Shown here: positions 1 through 6,489 of the stretch, in pieces | Position numbering within the stretch: the stretch's first letter is position 1 | How the letters are laid out: each line of letters starts with the position of its first letter | Assembly: GCA_031264395.1 (NCBI GenBank) | Contig: JAISEB010000022.1 | Location: forward strand, 1 to 8,654 | From: Treponema sp. | GTDB lineage: Bacteria > Spirochaetota > Spirochaetia > Treponematales > Breznakiellaceae | Direction: 5' to 3' | DNA length: 8,654 bases | Program-made: the position numbers and the translations under genes | The notes under the pieces: generated by a model | Databases searched by the model: none | Told to the model about the DNA's origin: nothing | Seen by the model: only the letters and a program-made list of their open reading frames with translations

Positions 1-2310
1 GATGTTTTTATTCACAACCACCCTTCGGGTTTTTTGATCCCCAGCGACAACGATCTTCGTATCGCTTGCAGGGCCGCCGAGGAGGGGACGGGCGCCTACA
101 TTACCGACAACGGGGTTGAAAAGGTCTATGTAGTGGCCGAACCTGTGCGGCGGAAAAAGATAAAGGCGCTTGACCCGGACAGGATCTGCGCGGCGCTTGA
201 AAAAGGCGGAAGCGCCGCTCTCAGGCTGCCGTCCTGGGAACCCAGGGAATCCCAGCTGGATCTTGTGCGGCTTGTTGTACGGGGTTTTAACGAGGACGCG
301 CTTGTCGCCGCCGAGGCGGGGACGGGGGTGGGAAAATCTTTCGCCTATCTTCTTCCCGCGGTGCATTACGCGCTTGAAAACGGCGAGCGTATTGTCATCT
401 CAACCGCCACCATCAATCTTCAGCAGCAGCTTTTTGAAAAGGACATTCCTCTTGTGGCGCTTTCGGCGGGCCGGAAGATCAAGGCCGTGCTCATGAAAGG
501 GCGGGGCAACTACCTTTGCCTGCGCCGTCTTGAAGACGCCCGAGGGGAACCTGATCTGCGTGACGAATATAACGATGAACTGCGGCGCATCGCGCTTTGG
601 GCCGAAACGGCCGGGACGGGCAGCCGTTCCGATCTTTCCTTTGTTCCTTCCGGGGAAGTCTGGTCGCGGATCTGTTCCGAGGCGGATCTCTGCATGGGGA
701 TGCGCTGTCCCGTGCGGGAACGCTGCTTCGTCCTTTCCCTCAGAAAAGAAGCCGCCGACGCGAAGCTGCTGGTGGTTAATCACCACCTCCTCTTTGCCGA
801 TCTTGCCGCGCGGCGCGAGGGGGCCGGTTACGAGGGGACCGTGGTTCTGCCTCCCTATACGCGGGTAATCATTGACGAGGCTCACACCATGGAAGACGCG
901 GCGACGTCTTTTTTTTCAAAGGAATTCAGCCGTCTGGGAATTTTCCGCCAGCTGGGGCGGCTTTACAGGAGGCGGCGCGCAAACCAGCGGGGGCTTCTGG
1001 TGCGGCTTGCCTCCGTGGCAAACCGGGACCCTTCGGGCGACAGGCTTGACGAGGCGGCTTTGCTGATTGAAAAGATACGCGCCGCGGCCGATTCGCTTGA
1101 TGAGGCGGGGCTTCTCCTCTGCGGCGGGGGAGCCGGTCAGGGGTTTCAGGGGACCTTCCGCCTTACGCCCGGACGGGAAAACGCCTTCCTTCCCCTGTTT
1201 TCCCATTTCGCCTCGCTTCGCAAACATATCGGCGCGCTGGGGGATATGGTACGGACCCTGCTTGAAGAATGCGAGGATCTTGCGGAAGGAAACGAAGGGC
1301 TTGAAAGCTGTATATGGGAAATAAAGACGGTGCTGAGGAGGCTCGATGACGTCGGGGGAATATGTTCCTCCTTTATTGCCTACCGGGAAAAACCGGAGGA
1401 AGTCATGTGGCTGGAGCCGCGCCGGGGCCGGGGCGATTCCGGGGGGGAGGGGAGTAATCCCTGGATCACCTACACGGTTACCCCGGTGGACATTGCCCCC
1501 GCGCTGGAAGAGGCCCTGTTCAGGCCGAACAAAAGCGTCATCTGCACTTCCGCGACACTCACGGTGGGAGCCCTGTCGTTCGGCTACTGGGCGGGCCGCT
1601 GCGGGCTCAGTCTTGCCGGAAGCAGGGAGTACATTTCGGGGTGTTTTCCCTCTCCCTTTCCCTACCACGTTTCAACGCTCCTTGCCGTTCCTTCCGACGC
1701 GCCGCTGCCGGAAGAGCCGGGGTATCAGGACTTTGTCGACATGGCCGTTACGCGCCTTGCGGCGGCGGCCGGGGGGTCCGCCCTGGCGCTCTTTACTTCC
1801 TACCAGTCCATGGAGAGCGCCTGGGCCGCCGCCGCCGGGGAACTTAGGGAGATGGGGATACGGTGCCTCAAACAGGGGGATGACGACCGTTCCCGCCTCC
1901 TTTCGAATTTTCTTGAGGACAGGACCAGCGTTCTTTTTGCCACCGATTCATTCTGGCAGGGCGTCGACGCCCCCGGCGACACCCTGCGTCTTGTGATCCT
2001 CTGCCGGCTTCCCTTCAGGGCTCCAAACGATCCCGTATTTGAGGCGCGCGGGGAGGCCCTTGAAAAAAAAGGAAAGAGCTCCTTTATGGAACTTTCGCTT
2101 CCAGAATCGGTGATGAAATTCAAGCAGGGCTTCGGCCGCCTCATGCGGCGCTCAAGCGACCGCGGCGTGGTTGCGGTTCTGGACGGCAGGATCATCAAGA
2201 AACGTTACGGCGAAATTTTTATCCGTTCGCTTCCCGAAACAAAACGGTATTTCGGGGAATTTGAATCGCTGCTGCGAAAAACGGAATCGTTCCTCTTTGA
2301 CGAAATTTGA
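1..2310 (+). CDS. dinG: DinG/XPD-family Fe-S DNA helicase with N-terminal RadC-like JAB (JAMM) domain, 5' partial
   Basis: The reading frame is open from base 1, so the true start lies upstream; the TTG at 34 is not a credible start because the conserved motif before it is in frame. Numbering residues from base 1, residues 5-18 read HNHPSGFLIPSDND, the H-x-H-x7-S-x2-D metal-binding part of a RadC-like JAMM domain (its upstream Glu would be outside the window). A superfamily 2 helicase follows: Walker A GTGVGKS (residues 107-113), DEAH box (bases 874-885), SATLT (1549-1563), motif V TDSFWQGVDAPGD (from 1942) and motif VI QGFGRLMRR (2125-2151). Cysteines at bases 517, 691, 706 and 724 give C-x57-C-x4-C-x5-C, the pattern that holds the [4Fe-4S] cluster in DinG/XPD helicases. 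The family unwinds DNA 5'-3' in an ATP-dependent manner and resolves R-loops or damaged forks in the cytoplasm. The helicase motifs are intact. The exact ortholog (DinG or a related helicase_C_2 protein) is less certain than the family. The stop TGA is at 2308-2310. Confidence 0.93.
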   Translation, partial: DVFIHNHPSGFLIPSDNDLRIACRAAEEGTGAYITDNGVEKVYVVAEPVRRKKIKALDPDRICAALEKGGSAALRLPSWEPRESQLDLVRLVVRGFNEDALVAAEAGTGVGKSFAYLLPAVHYALENGERIVISTATINLQQQLFEKDIPLVALSAGRKIKAVLMKGRGNYLCLRRLEDARGEPDLRDEYNDELRRIALWAETAGTGSRSDLSFVPSGEVWSRICSEADLCMGMRCPVRERCFVLSLRKEAADAKLLVVNHHLLFADLAARREGAGYEGTVVLPPYTRVIIDEAHTMEDAATSFFSKEFSRLGIFRQLGRLYRRRRANQRGLLVRLASVANRDPSGDRLDEAALLIEKIRAAADSLDEAGLLLCGGGAGQGFQGTFRLTPGRENAFLPLFSHFASLRKHIGALGDMVRTLLEECEDLAEGNEGLESCIWEIKTVLRRLDDVGGICSSFIAYREKPEEVMWLEPRRGRGDSGGEGSNPWITYTVTPVDIAPALEEALFRPNKSVICTSATLTVGALSFGYWAGRCGLSLAGSREYISGCFPSPFPYHVSTLLAVPSDAPLPEEPGYQDFVDMAVTRLAAAAGGSALALFTSYQSMESAWAAAAGELREMGIRCLKQGDDDRSRLLSNFLEDRTSVLFATDSFWQGVDAPGDTLRLVILCRLPFRAPNDPVFEARGEALEKKGKSSFMELSLPESVMKFKQGFGRLMRRSSDRGVVAVLDGRIIKKRYGEIFIRSLPETKRYFGEFESLLRKTESFLFDEI

Positions 2311-2337
2311 AAATGTTTCCCGCGTGAAAGGGCTTTC
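2311..2337. other. Short convergent intergenic gap, no terminator seen
   Basis: Only 27 bases separate the stop codons of the helicase and the membrane-protein gene, which face each other. I looked for a hairpin followed by a T run on both strands. Only a weak TTTC/GAAA pairing is present and neither strand has a T tract, so no intrinsic terminator can be supported here. Confidence 0.6.
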
Positions 2338-3852
2338 TTACGCGTCGCTGTCAAAAACGGTTTTGCCGGGGCCCTCGTTCTTTACGCCGGCCCGGCATTC
2401 TTCCAGAATTTCCTTTTCGGTTTTAAGGCCGGTGAAGTCATACACCGTTCCGTTGCCGGCCGTGACATCGGGCATCGAATAGGCCCCCATGTCCTTGATG
2501 ACGCGGTCACGGGCGGCCGCCAGGTTTTCCGGGCTGCATTCGGCGGCCTTTCCTGTCATGTCCTGCTCCCTGATCCCGGCGGGTTTTTCCCAGATAAGGC
2601 TGAAGGCCTCCTTGCGGAAATTCTCAAGCCGTATCGCCCCGTTTTCCTTTTTCAGCGCGTAAAAGCGTAGGGCGGGAATGAGCCAGAAGAGGACGGAAAA
2701 CACAACGGGAATGACGCCCAGTCCCAGGACGACGGCGAGGCTGGGGTCAGGTCCCGTGTGCCCCAGGAAGGAGGTGACGAGGGCGTATACATACGAATTC
2801 CTCTCAAGCCCGGCTCCGGCGGAAACGGGGCCGGCCGCGGCGTTGTAAAGAAAGTAGCTCCCGAAAAGAAGGTTTATCCCGTTGACGGCGGTAAACCATC
2901 CGTTCATGTTTTTTGTGTTTTCCGAAAAGATCCTGAGCCGTTTGACAGGCGCCATGATCTCCCCGCCGCGCGTTCCCGCCCGCGGGGCGGCTTCTTCGGA
3001 GCCCTTGAGGATCTCGCCAAAGCGGTAGATCACGGTGCCGCCGGGGGACGCCTCGGGCATTCCGCCGAATTCGCCGCAGAAGGCAAGGATCTCCTCTTCG
3101 GCCCTGTCCGGGGAAAGCCCCGTAAGGGCCATGAATTCGGGAAGGGCAATGATCCCCGAATGTGACTGCAGGTAGGCGAGAATTGCCTTTTTTTCACGGG
3201 ACGCCCAGCCCCGGTTCGGATCTTCCTCTCCGAAGACAAAGGCGAAAATACGCCGGTGCAGGGGCCTCGGCGCTTCCGTTCTCCCCGGCCGCGAAGCCCG
3301 CCCGTCAAGCCGTCCGGATCTCCTGTAGTCATAGGGGCGGGCCAGCTCCGAATAAAACCACAGCCGTATAATAAGATTGAAAACCGATCCGGCGAAAAAA
3401 CCGCCCCCGTTCCGCCCGGATCTGCCGCCGGAACCCGACGATCTGACTACTACCGTCGAAAGGACAAGGGACGCCAGCGCGATGAGCATGAAAAGGGCGA
3501 AGTACCCTATCAGCATCACCATGATCCAGATTTTGAAGAGCCATGAAAAAAAGGCGGCAAGGCACACGGCGGCTTTTTCACAGGCGCGCGCGGAAACGGC
3601 GCGGAAGCCCCGGTAACGGCTCTTTAAGCCCCGCGGAAAGGAATAGAGGATCTCCCCGGATTCCGTAACCTGAAGCCTGCCGCTGTATTCGTCGGCCGCC
3701 CGGGGCAACAGTTCCCGCACCGTAGCCAGGGGAAGGGCCGTGGCGGCGGTAAGGTCCGCCGCGGTAACGCCCTTTTCCCGGCGGAAGAAACGGCGCAGGG
3801 TTTCGGTTATTTTCCGGTACGCCTGTTCCTCGCCCGCTTCAGGACGCTTCAT
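2338..3852 (-). CDS. Membrane protein of unknown function with three winged-helix-like modules
   Basis: I do not recognise this 504-residue protein. Residues about 11-72 look like a small winged helix: helices, then GEILYSF at the wing. A hydrophobic hairpin spans about 93-136. Then come a Gly/Ser/Arg-rich linker (137-151), another hydrophobic stretch (152-168) and a basic linker (172-201). A second module with the same pattern lies at about 218-278, ending GGTVIYRF. Further membrane segments lie at about 319-340 and 371-398. A third module at about 408-474 ends GNGTVYDF. The three modules would all have to face the cytoplasm if they bind nucleic acid, which the even number of strong membrane spans between them allows. 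I chose ATG at 3852, which overlaps the end of the IscR-like gene by 14 bases. An upstream in-frame TTG at 3882 would extend the overlap and is less likely. No strong Shine-Dalgarno precedes either, so translation probably depends on coupling to the regulator gene. The stop TAA is at 2340-2338. A role linked to the regulator is inference from gene order only. Confidence 0.85.
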   Translation of the reverse strand: MKRPEAGEEQAYRKITETLRRFFRREKGVTAADLTAATALPLATVRELLPRAADEYSGRLQVTESGEILYSFPRGLKSRYRGFRAVSARACEKAAVCLAAFFSWLFKIWIMVMLIGYFALFMLIALASLVLSTVVVRSSGSGGRSGRNGGGFFAGSVFNLIIRLWFYSELARPYDYRRSGRLDGRASRPGRTEAPRPLHRRIFAFVFGEEDPNRGWASREKKAILAYLQSHSGIIALPEFMALTGLSPDRAEEEILAFCGEFGGMPEASPGGTVIYRFGEILKGSEEAAPRAGTRGGEIMAPVKRLRIFSENTKNMNGWFTAVNGINLLFGSYFLYNAAAGPVSAGAGLERNSYVYALVTSFLGHTGPDPSLAVVLGLGVIPVVFSVLFWLIPALRFYALKKENGAIRLENFRKEAFSLIWEKPAGIREQDMTGKAAECSPENLAAARDRVIKDMGAYSMPDVTAGNGTVYDFTGLKTEKEILEECRAGVKNEGPGKTVFDSDA

Positions 3853-4276
3853 GAAAGGCCGCCGCCTTGTTTTCGGTTTCAAGAATGGCGTTGACGGTAA
3901 GGCTGCGGAGGTAATCGTTGACCAGATCGGTCACCCCTACCCATACTTTGTGGCTGATGCAGCCGCTTATCCGGTTGCAGCTTTCGTTGTGTTTGTCGCA
4001 GGGCGTTACCGCAAGATCCTCCCCGGCGGCGTCAAGGATCTCCTTGACCGTGAGTTTGTCCAGGGGAAGGGCAAAACAGAAGCCGCCTCCCGGCCCCCGC
4101 ACCGAGTTGACAATGCCCGCCTTTCTGAGTTTGAAGAAGATCTGTTCCAGAAATACCGACGAGATGTTTTCCTCCTCCGCGAGGCTGTTTATCGACACCG
4201 GATTTCCGTCTTTACCCAGCTTCGCGAGGGCAATGGACGCCCGCAGCGCATACCGGCCCCTGGTGGTAATTCTCAT
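3839..4276 (-). CDS. iscR: Rrf2-family transcriptional regulator, IscR-like, with [2Fe-2S] ligands
   Basis: This 145-residue protein is the usual length for Rrf2 regulators. The N-terminus (MRITTRGRYALRA) and the winged helix (residues 27-70) are typical, including the FLEQIFFKLRKAGIVNSVRG region and the GPGGGF wing. Glu44 aligns with the residue that discriminates between operator types in E. coli IscR. The cluster-binding region has Cys93, Cys100, Cys106 and His109, corresponding by position to IscR Cys92, Cys98, Cys104 and His107, but with C-x6-C-x5-C-x2-H spacing in place of C-x5-C-x5-C-x2-H. In the family, the [2Fe-2S] form senses cluster supply or redox state and represses Fe-S biogenesis genes. 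No isc or suf gene is in this window, so the target set is unknown, and a redox or NO sensor of the same family is an alternative. An AGGAGG sits 5 bases before the ATG. The gene overlaps the downstream membrane-protein gene by 14 bases, and an IscR-type site lies upstream of it. Confidence 0.93.
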   Translation of the reverse strand: MRITTRGRYALRASIALAKLGKDGNPVSINSLAEEENISSVFLEQIFFKLRKAGIVNSVRGPGGGFCFALPLDKLTVKEILDAAGEDLAVTPCDKHNESCNRISGCISHKVWVGVTDLVNDYLRSLTVNAILETENKAAAFHEAS

Positions 4277-4281
4277 TAAAA

Positions 4282-4287
4282 CCTCCT
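4282..4287 (-). promoter_or_regulatory. Strong Shine-Dalgarno of the IscR-like gene
   Basis: Read on the minus strand this is AGGAGG, followed by TTTTA and the ATG at 4276. The perfect match and 5-base spacing fix the start of the regulator. It contrasts with the weak or absent Shine-Dalgarno signals before the membrane-protein gene and the UPRT-like gene. Confidence 0.85.
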
Positions 4288-4297
4288 CTTTTTTTCA

Positions 4298-4322
4298 ATT
4301 AATGACTAACATATTAAACTAT
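4298..4322 (-). promoter_or_regulatory. Candidate IscR type 1-like operator
   Basis: These 25 bases match the E. coli IscR type 1 consensus as I recall it (ATAGYYGACTR-www-YAGTCRRSTAT, with S at position 4) at 19 of 25 positions. The left half contains the intact GACTA core and the right half ends CTAT. The right-half AGTC core is degenerate. The same segment contains a short inverted repeat, TTAAT-N9-ATTAA (4299-4317), the form an Rrf2 dimer would bind. It lies in an AT-rich island between the regulator's ribosome binding site and its candidate promoter, overlapping the -10 region, which suits autorepression. The consensus is degenerate, so part of the match may be chance. Confidence 0.45.
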
Positions 4323-4347
4323 TATTCAGGGAAAAGTAAAGTGGCAA
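4321..4347 (-). promoter_or_regulatory. Candidate sigma-70-type promoter of the IscR-like gene
   Basis: On the minus strand, TTGCCA (4347-4342, 5 of 6 to TTGACA) precedes AATAAT (4326-4321, 5 of 6 to TATAAT). The spacer is 15 bases, shorter than the optimal 17. An alternative pair is TTTACT (4340-4335) with TAATAT 18 bases on. Either would start transcription inside or next to the operator-like site. The hexamers are good but the choice between them is unresolved. Confidence 0.35.
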
Positions 4348-4396
4348 TCCGCGCGGCATCCTGCCCGGGGAATTTTCGCGGGGCGCGGGGCCGTAC

Positions 4397-4425
4397 TTGC
4401 AATTGGAGGAGAGGGAAAATATACT
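4397..4425 (+). promoter_or_regulatory. Candidate sigma-70-type promoter of the UPRT-like gene, predicted to give a leaderless mRNA
   Basis: TTGCAA (4397-4402) and TATACT (4420-4425) are separated by exactly 17 bases. The -10 box matches TATAAT at 5 of 6 positions and the -35 box matches at 4 of 6. Only 6 bases lie between the -10 box and the ATG at 4432, so the usual start point, about 7 bases after the -10 box, would be the A of the start codon. The GGAGGAGAGGG purine stretch at 4405-4415 falls between the two promoter boxes and is 16 or more bases from the ATG, too far for a normal Shine-Dalgarno. Confidence 0.5.
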
Positions 4426-4431
4426 CCCTGT

Positions 4432-5499
4432 ATGAACAGGGTTATTCTCAAGGCCGGGGATCTGGACGGGTATCTTGCGGGGGCCGACTGGGACTATCTT
4501 TCCCGCATGGACGTCCTGTACCGCGAAGTCATGGAATCTTTCAAGCTTCTTTCCTCCGGCATCCCCGAGCAGAGGCGGAAGGCCGAAGACCGGCTCATTT
4601 CCCTTTACAACGAGATGGGCCTTTTGATGCAGAAGATCTGCGGGACGGAAAGCGCCCTTCATGTGTATTCTTTTCTTACTCCCCAGGAAAGCCACGCGGA
4701 AGCCTCCAGGCTCATCGCGAAACTCCGCGACGTGCGGACCGAAAACCAGGAATTTGTGTATTACATACAGCGGGCCTATGAAATGCTCTTCAAGCTGGCC
4801 TGGGGGGGCGCTCCCGGCGCGAGCAAGAATTACCTTATTGTAAAAACGCCTGTCACCTCTCCCGTTCAAAACTACGCGGTCCACAAGATCACCAACATAG
4901 ACGGCAGGATTGAAAACGCCGTCATGTGCGTAATGCTCAGGGGCGCCCTGCTTCCGTCGATGATCATGTCCAAGGAGATAGAGGAATATTCTTCCCACGG
5001 CTATGTGACTCCTTTCGCGCTTTTCAGGATAAGGCGCGACGAGACCAAAAAGGAAAACGACATGGAGTACATTCTGGATCTGGATCATTCCTACTTCAGC
5101 CTCGCCGACCTTGACGGAAAGGATCTCCTCTTCGCCGATCCCATGAACGCCACGGGGGGAAGCCTTGTCACGGTGGTCAAGTACCTGCTCGGCGAGGGGG
5201 TAAAGCCCCGGTCCATCCAGTTTTTCAACGTCATCGCCGCCCTCAAGGGGGCGCTCAGGGTGGTTCGGGCCCTTGAAAACTGCGGGGTTTACACCCTGTG
5301 GATGGACCCGGTAATGAACGAGTCGGCCTACATCATGCCGGGCCTTGGGGACGCGGGGGACCGCATCAACGGAAAGGACAGCGGCGGAGAGTTCCGCAAC
5401 ATCATACAGCTTATCGCCTGTTACGGGGAGAACATTACCCGGCTTTACCGGCGGCAGCTCCGCGGGATAGAGGATACCGTGCTCAACAGAAGGCCATGA
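4432..5499 (+). CDS. Uracil phosphoribosyltransferase-like protein with N- and C-terminal extensions
   Basis: UPRT converts uracil and PRPP to UMP in pyrimidine salvage in the cytoplasm. The 355-residue product carries the family signatures in order: KTPV (138-141), a RG loop (Arg170-Gly171), RDE (202-204), the PRPP loop DPMNATGGS (236-244; DPMLATGGS in typical Upp), and the uracil-binding PGLGDAGDR (303-311) after the NESAYI region. All key motifs are kept, so activity is plausible. Typical Upp is about 208 residues. Here the PRPP loop lies about 105 residues later than in E. coli Upp, because of a mostly helical, charged N-terminal region of unknown nature, and about 40 residues follow the uracil-binding motif. 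It may be a divergent Upp or a paralog with another role, so I give no symbol. ATG 4432 is the only good start nearby, the next being Met at 4507 without a Shine-Dalgarno. It overlaps the following lipoprotein gene by 4 bases (ATGA), so the two are very likely co-translated. Confidence 0.85.
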   Translation: MNRVILKAGDLDGYLAGADWDYLSRMDVLYREVMESFKLLSSGIPEQRRKAEDRLISLYNEMGLLMQKICGTESALHVYSFLTPQESHAEASRLIAKLRDVRTENQEFVYYIQRAYEMLFKLAWGGAPGASKNYLIVKTPVTSPVQNYAVHKITNIDGRIENAVMCVMLRGALLPSMIMSKEIEEYSSHGYVTPFALFRIRRDETKKENDMEYILDLDHSYFSLADLDGKDLLFADPMNATGGSLVTVVKYLLGEGVKPRSIQFFNVIAALKGALRVVRALENCGVYTLWMDPVMNESAYIMPGLGDAGDRINGKDSGGEFRNIIQLIACYGENITRLYRRQLRGIEDTVLNRRP

Positions 5500-6470
5500 A
5501 GAGCGTCCTTGTGCTGGCGGGCCTTTCCTGGCTCCTTGCCTCCTGCGCGGGGCTTGGCATTTCCGCCGAGGAGGCTTTTTCCCTGGGAATGGCCTACTAT
5601 GAACTTGGCAGGTATGAAGACGCCGAGCGCTGGCTTAACCGCGCGAGAAGCCGCGACAAGACAAAGTCCGCCTCCGAATACAACCTGGGCCGCATCGCCT
5701 TTGAGCGGGGCCGTTTTACGGAAGCGGCCGAACTCTTCGAAGGCATTCTTGAAAAAGATCCGCTTAATATCATGGCGCTCAAGGCCGCCTCGTATTCCCG
5801 GATCAAGTCGGGCGATCTGAAAAAGGCGGAGGCCCTCTACGGCAGGGTGCTTGCCCTGGTTCCCGAAGACGCCGACGAGGGGTACAACTACGCTCTGGTG
5901 CTCTACGCGCTTGAAAAATACGATGAGGCCGAGGAAGTCCTTGGGAAGCGGCAGTTCGCCCTGCTGGAAAACGGCGATTTTCTCCTCCTTTACGCCCGTG
6001 TCCAGGCCGCCCTGCACAAGCCGGAAGCCGTCGACAGTTACGACAAGTGGCTCATGAACAACCAGGACCCCAAGGTAAGCTACGAATACGCGGGCCTCCT
6101 TGAAAAACTGGATCACTATGCCAGGGCCATTGAACTGTACCGCGATGTCATTAACACCCTGCCTCCTGACAGCGCCGATCCCCCTCTGGGGGACGTTCAC
6201 TTTGCCGCCGCGCGGCTCCTCCTTATCGCCGACGGCGAAAATCCCGAAGGCCTTGAGGAACTGTCCGCCGCCGCCGGTGCGGGATTCGGCGACAGGGAGG
6301 CGCTTGAGGATCTGCTTGCCGATGAACGGGTTAACACCGAGGGGCGGGAAGGCATACGGCGCATCCTCGGAGGGCTTGAAGAGGCGCAGGGCGTGAATAA
6401 CGCGCCGCCCCAGCCGGATCAGGGCGAGGGCGCGGCGGAAGCGGGCGCGGAAGAGGCCGGCGCGCCCTGA
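5496..6470 (+). CDS. TPR-repeat lipoprotein
   Basis: The 324-residue product begins with a lipoprotein signal peptide: MKS, a hydrophobic core, then the lipobox LASC with the lipidated cysteine at residue 17. Tetratricopeptide-like helical pairs follow from about residue 24 to 240. The clearest repeats are near 24-58 (AYYELGRYEDAERWL), 59-91 (NLGRIAFERGRFTEAAELF), 93-126 and 127-160, and a further one around YEYAGLLEKLDHYARAIELY. A less regular helical region follows, and the last 25 or so residues are rich in Ala, Gly, Glu and Pro, without hydrophobic character. TPR lipoproteins usually act as scaffolds for protein complexes at a membrane; the partner is unknown. The start ATG overlaps the stop of the UPRT-like gene (ATGA) and AGAAGG ends only 2 bases before it, so translation is probably coupled. 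This start gives a proper signal peptide, whereas the longer upstream extension in the same frame would bury it. Confidence 0.9.
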   Translation: MKSVLVLAGLSWLLASCAGLGISAEEAFSLGMAYYELGRYEDAERWLNRARSRDKTKSASEYNLGRIAFERGRFTEAAELFEGILEKDPLNIMALKAASYSRIKSGDLKKAEALYGRVLALVPEDADEGYNYALVLYALEKYDEAEEVLGKRQFALLENGDFLLLYARVQAALHKPEAVDSYDKWLMNNQDPKVSYEYAGLLEKLDHYARAIELYRDVINTLPPDSADPPLGDVHFAAARLLLIADGENPEGLEELSAAAGAGFGDREALEDLLADERVNTEGREGIRRILGGLEEAQGVNNAPPQPDQGEGAAEAGAEEAGAP

Positions 6471-6489
6471 TCCGCCACGCCCCGCCTCG
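6471..6489. other. Short convergent intergenic gap
   Basis: Nineteen GC-rich bases separate the stop of the lipoprotein gene from the stop of the opposing outer-membrane-type gene. I see no convincing hairpin with a T run on either strand. A GCGGGCG/CGCCCCGC pairing across the end of the lipoprotein gene is imperfect with a long loop. Confidence 0.5.

Noticed and set aside
34..36. TTG at 34 as the start of the helicase
   Set aside because: The JAMM motif HNHPSG is encoded in frame upstream of it, so the gene continues beyond the left edge.
916..1668. Long antisense open frame (250 residues) inside the helicase gene, and similar long antisense frames elsewhere
   Set aside because: It lies wholly opposite a gene with intact family motifs. 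The product has no recognisable domain and is rich in Pro, Arg and Gly, as expected for a shadow frame in GC-rich DNA.
2311..2337. Possible hairpin TTTC-ccgcgt-GAAA as a bidirectional terminator
   Set aside because: A four-base stem without a T tract on either strand is too weak.
3850..3882. Start of the membrane-protein gene at TTG 3882
   Set aside because: The ATG at 3852 gives a smaller overlap with the regulator gene, and the extra ten residues are basic filler without support.
4349..4388. CCGCGC/GCGCGG inverted repeat in the divergent intergenic region
   Set aside because: The stem is only 6 bases with a 28-base loop in a GC-rich tract. No T run follows and nothing supports a riboswitch or terminator.
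5298..5495. N-terminal extension of the lipoprotein frame upstream of 5496
   Set aside because: It would overlap the conserved end of the UPRT-like gene and bury the lipoprotein signal peptide. Its composition is Arg/Gly-rich, like a shadow frame.
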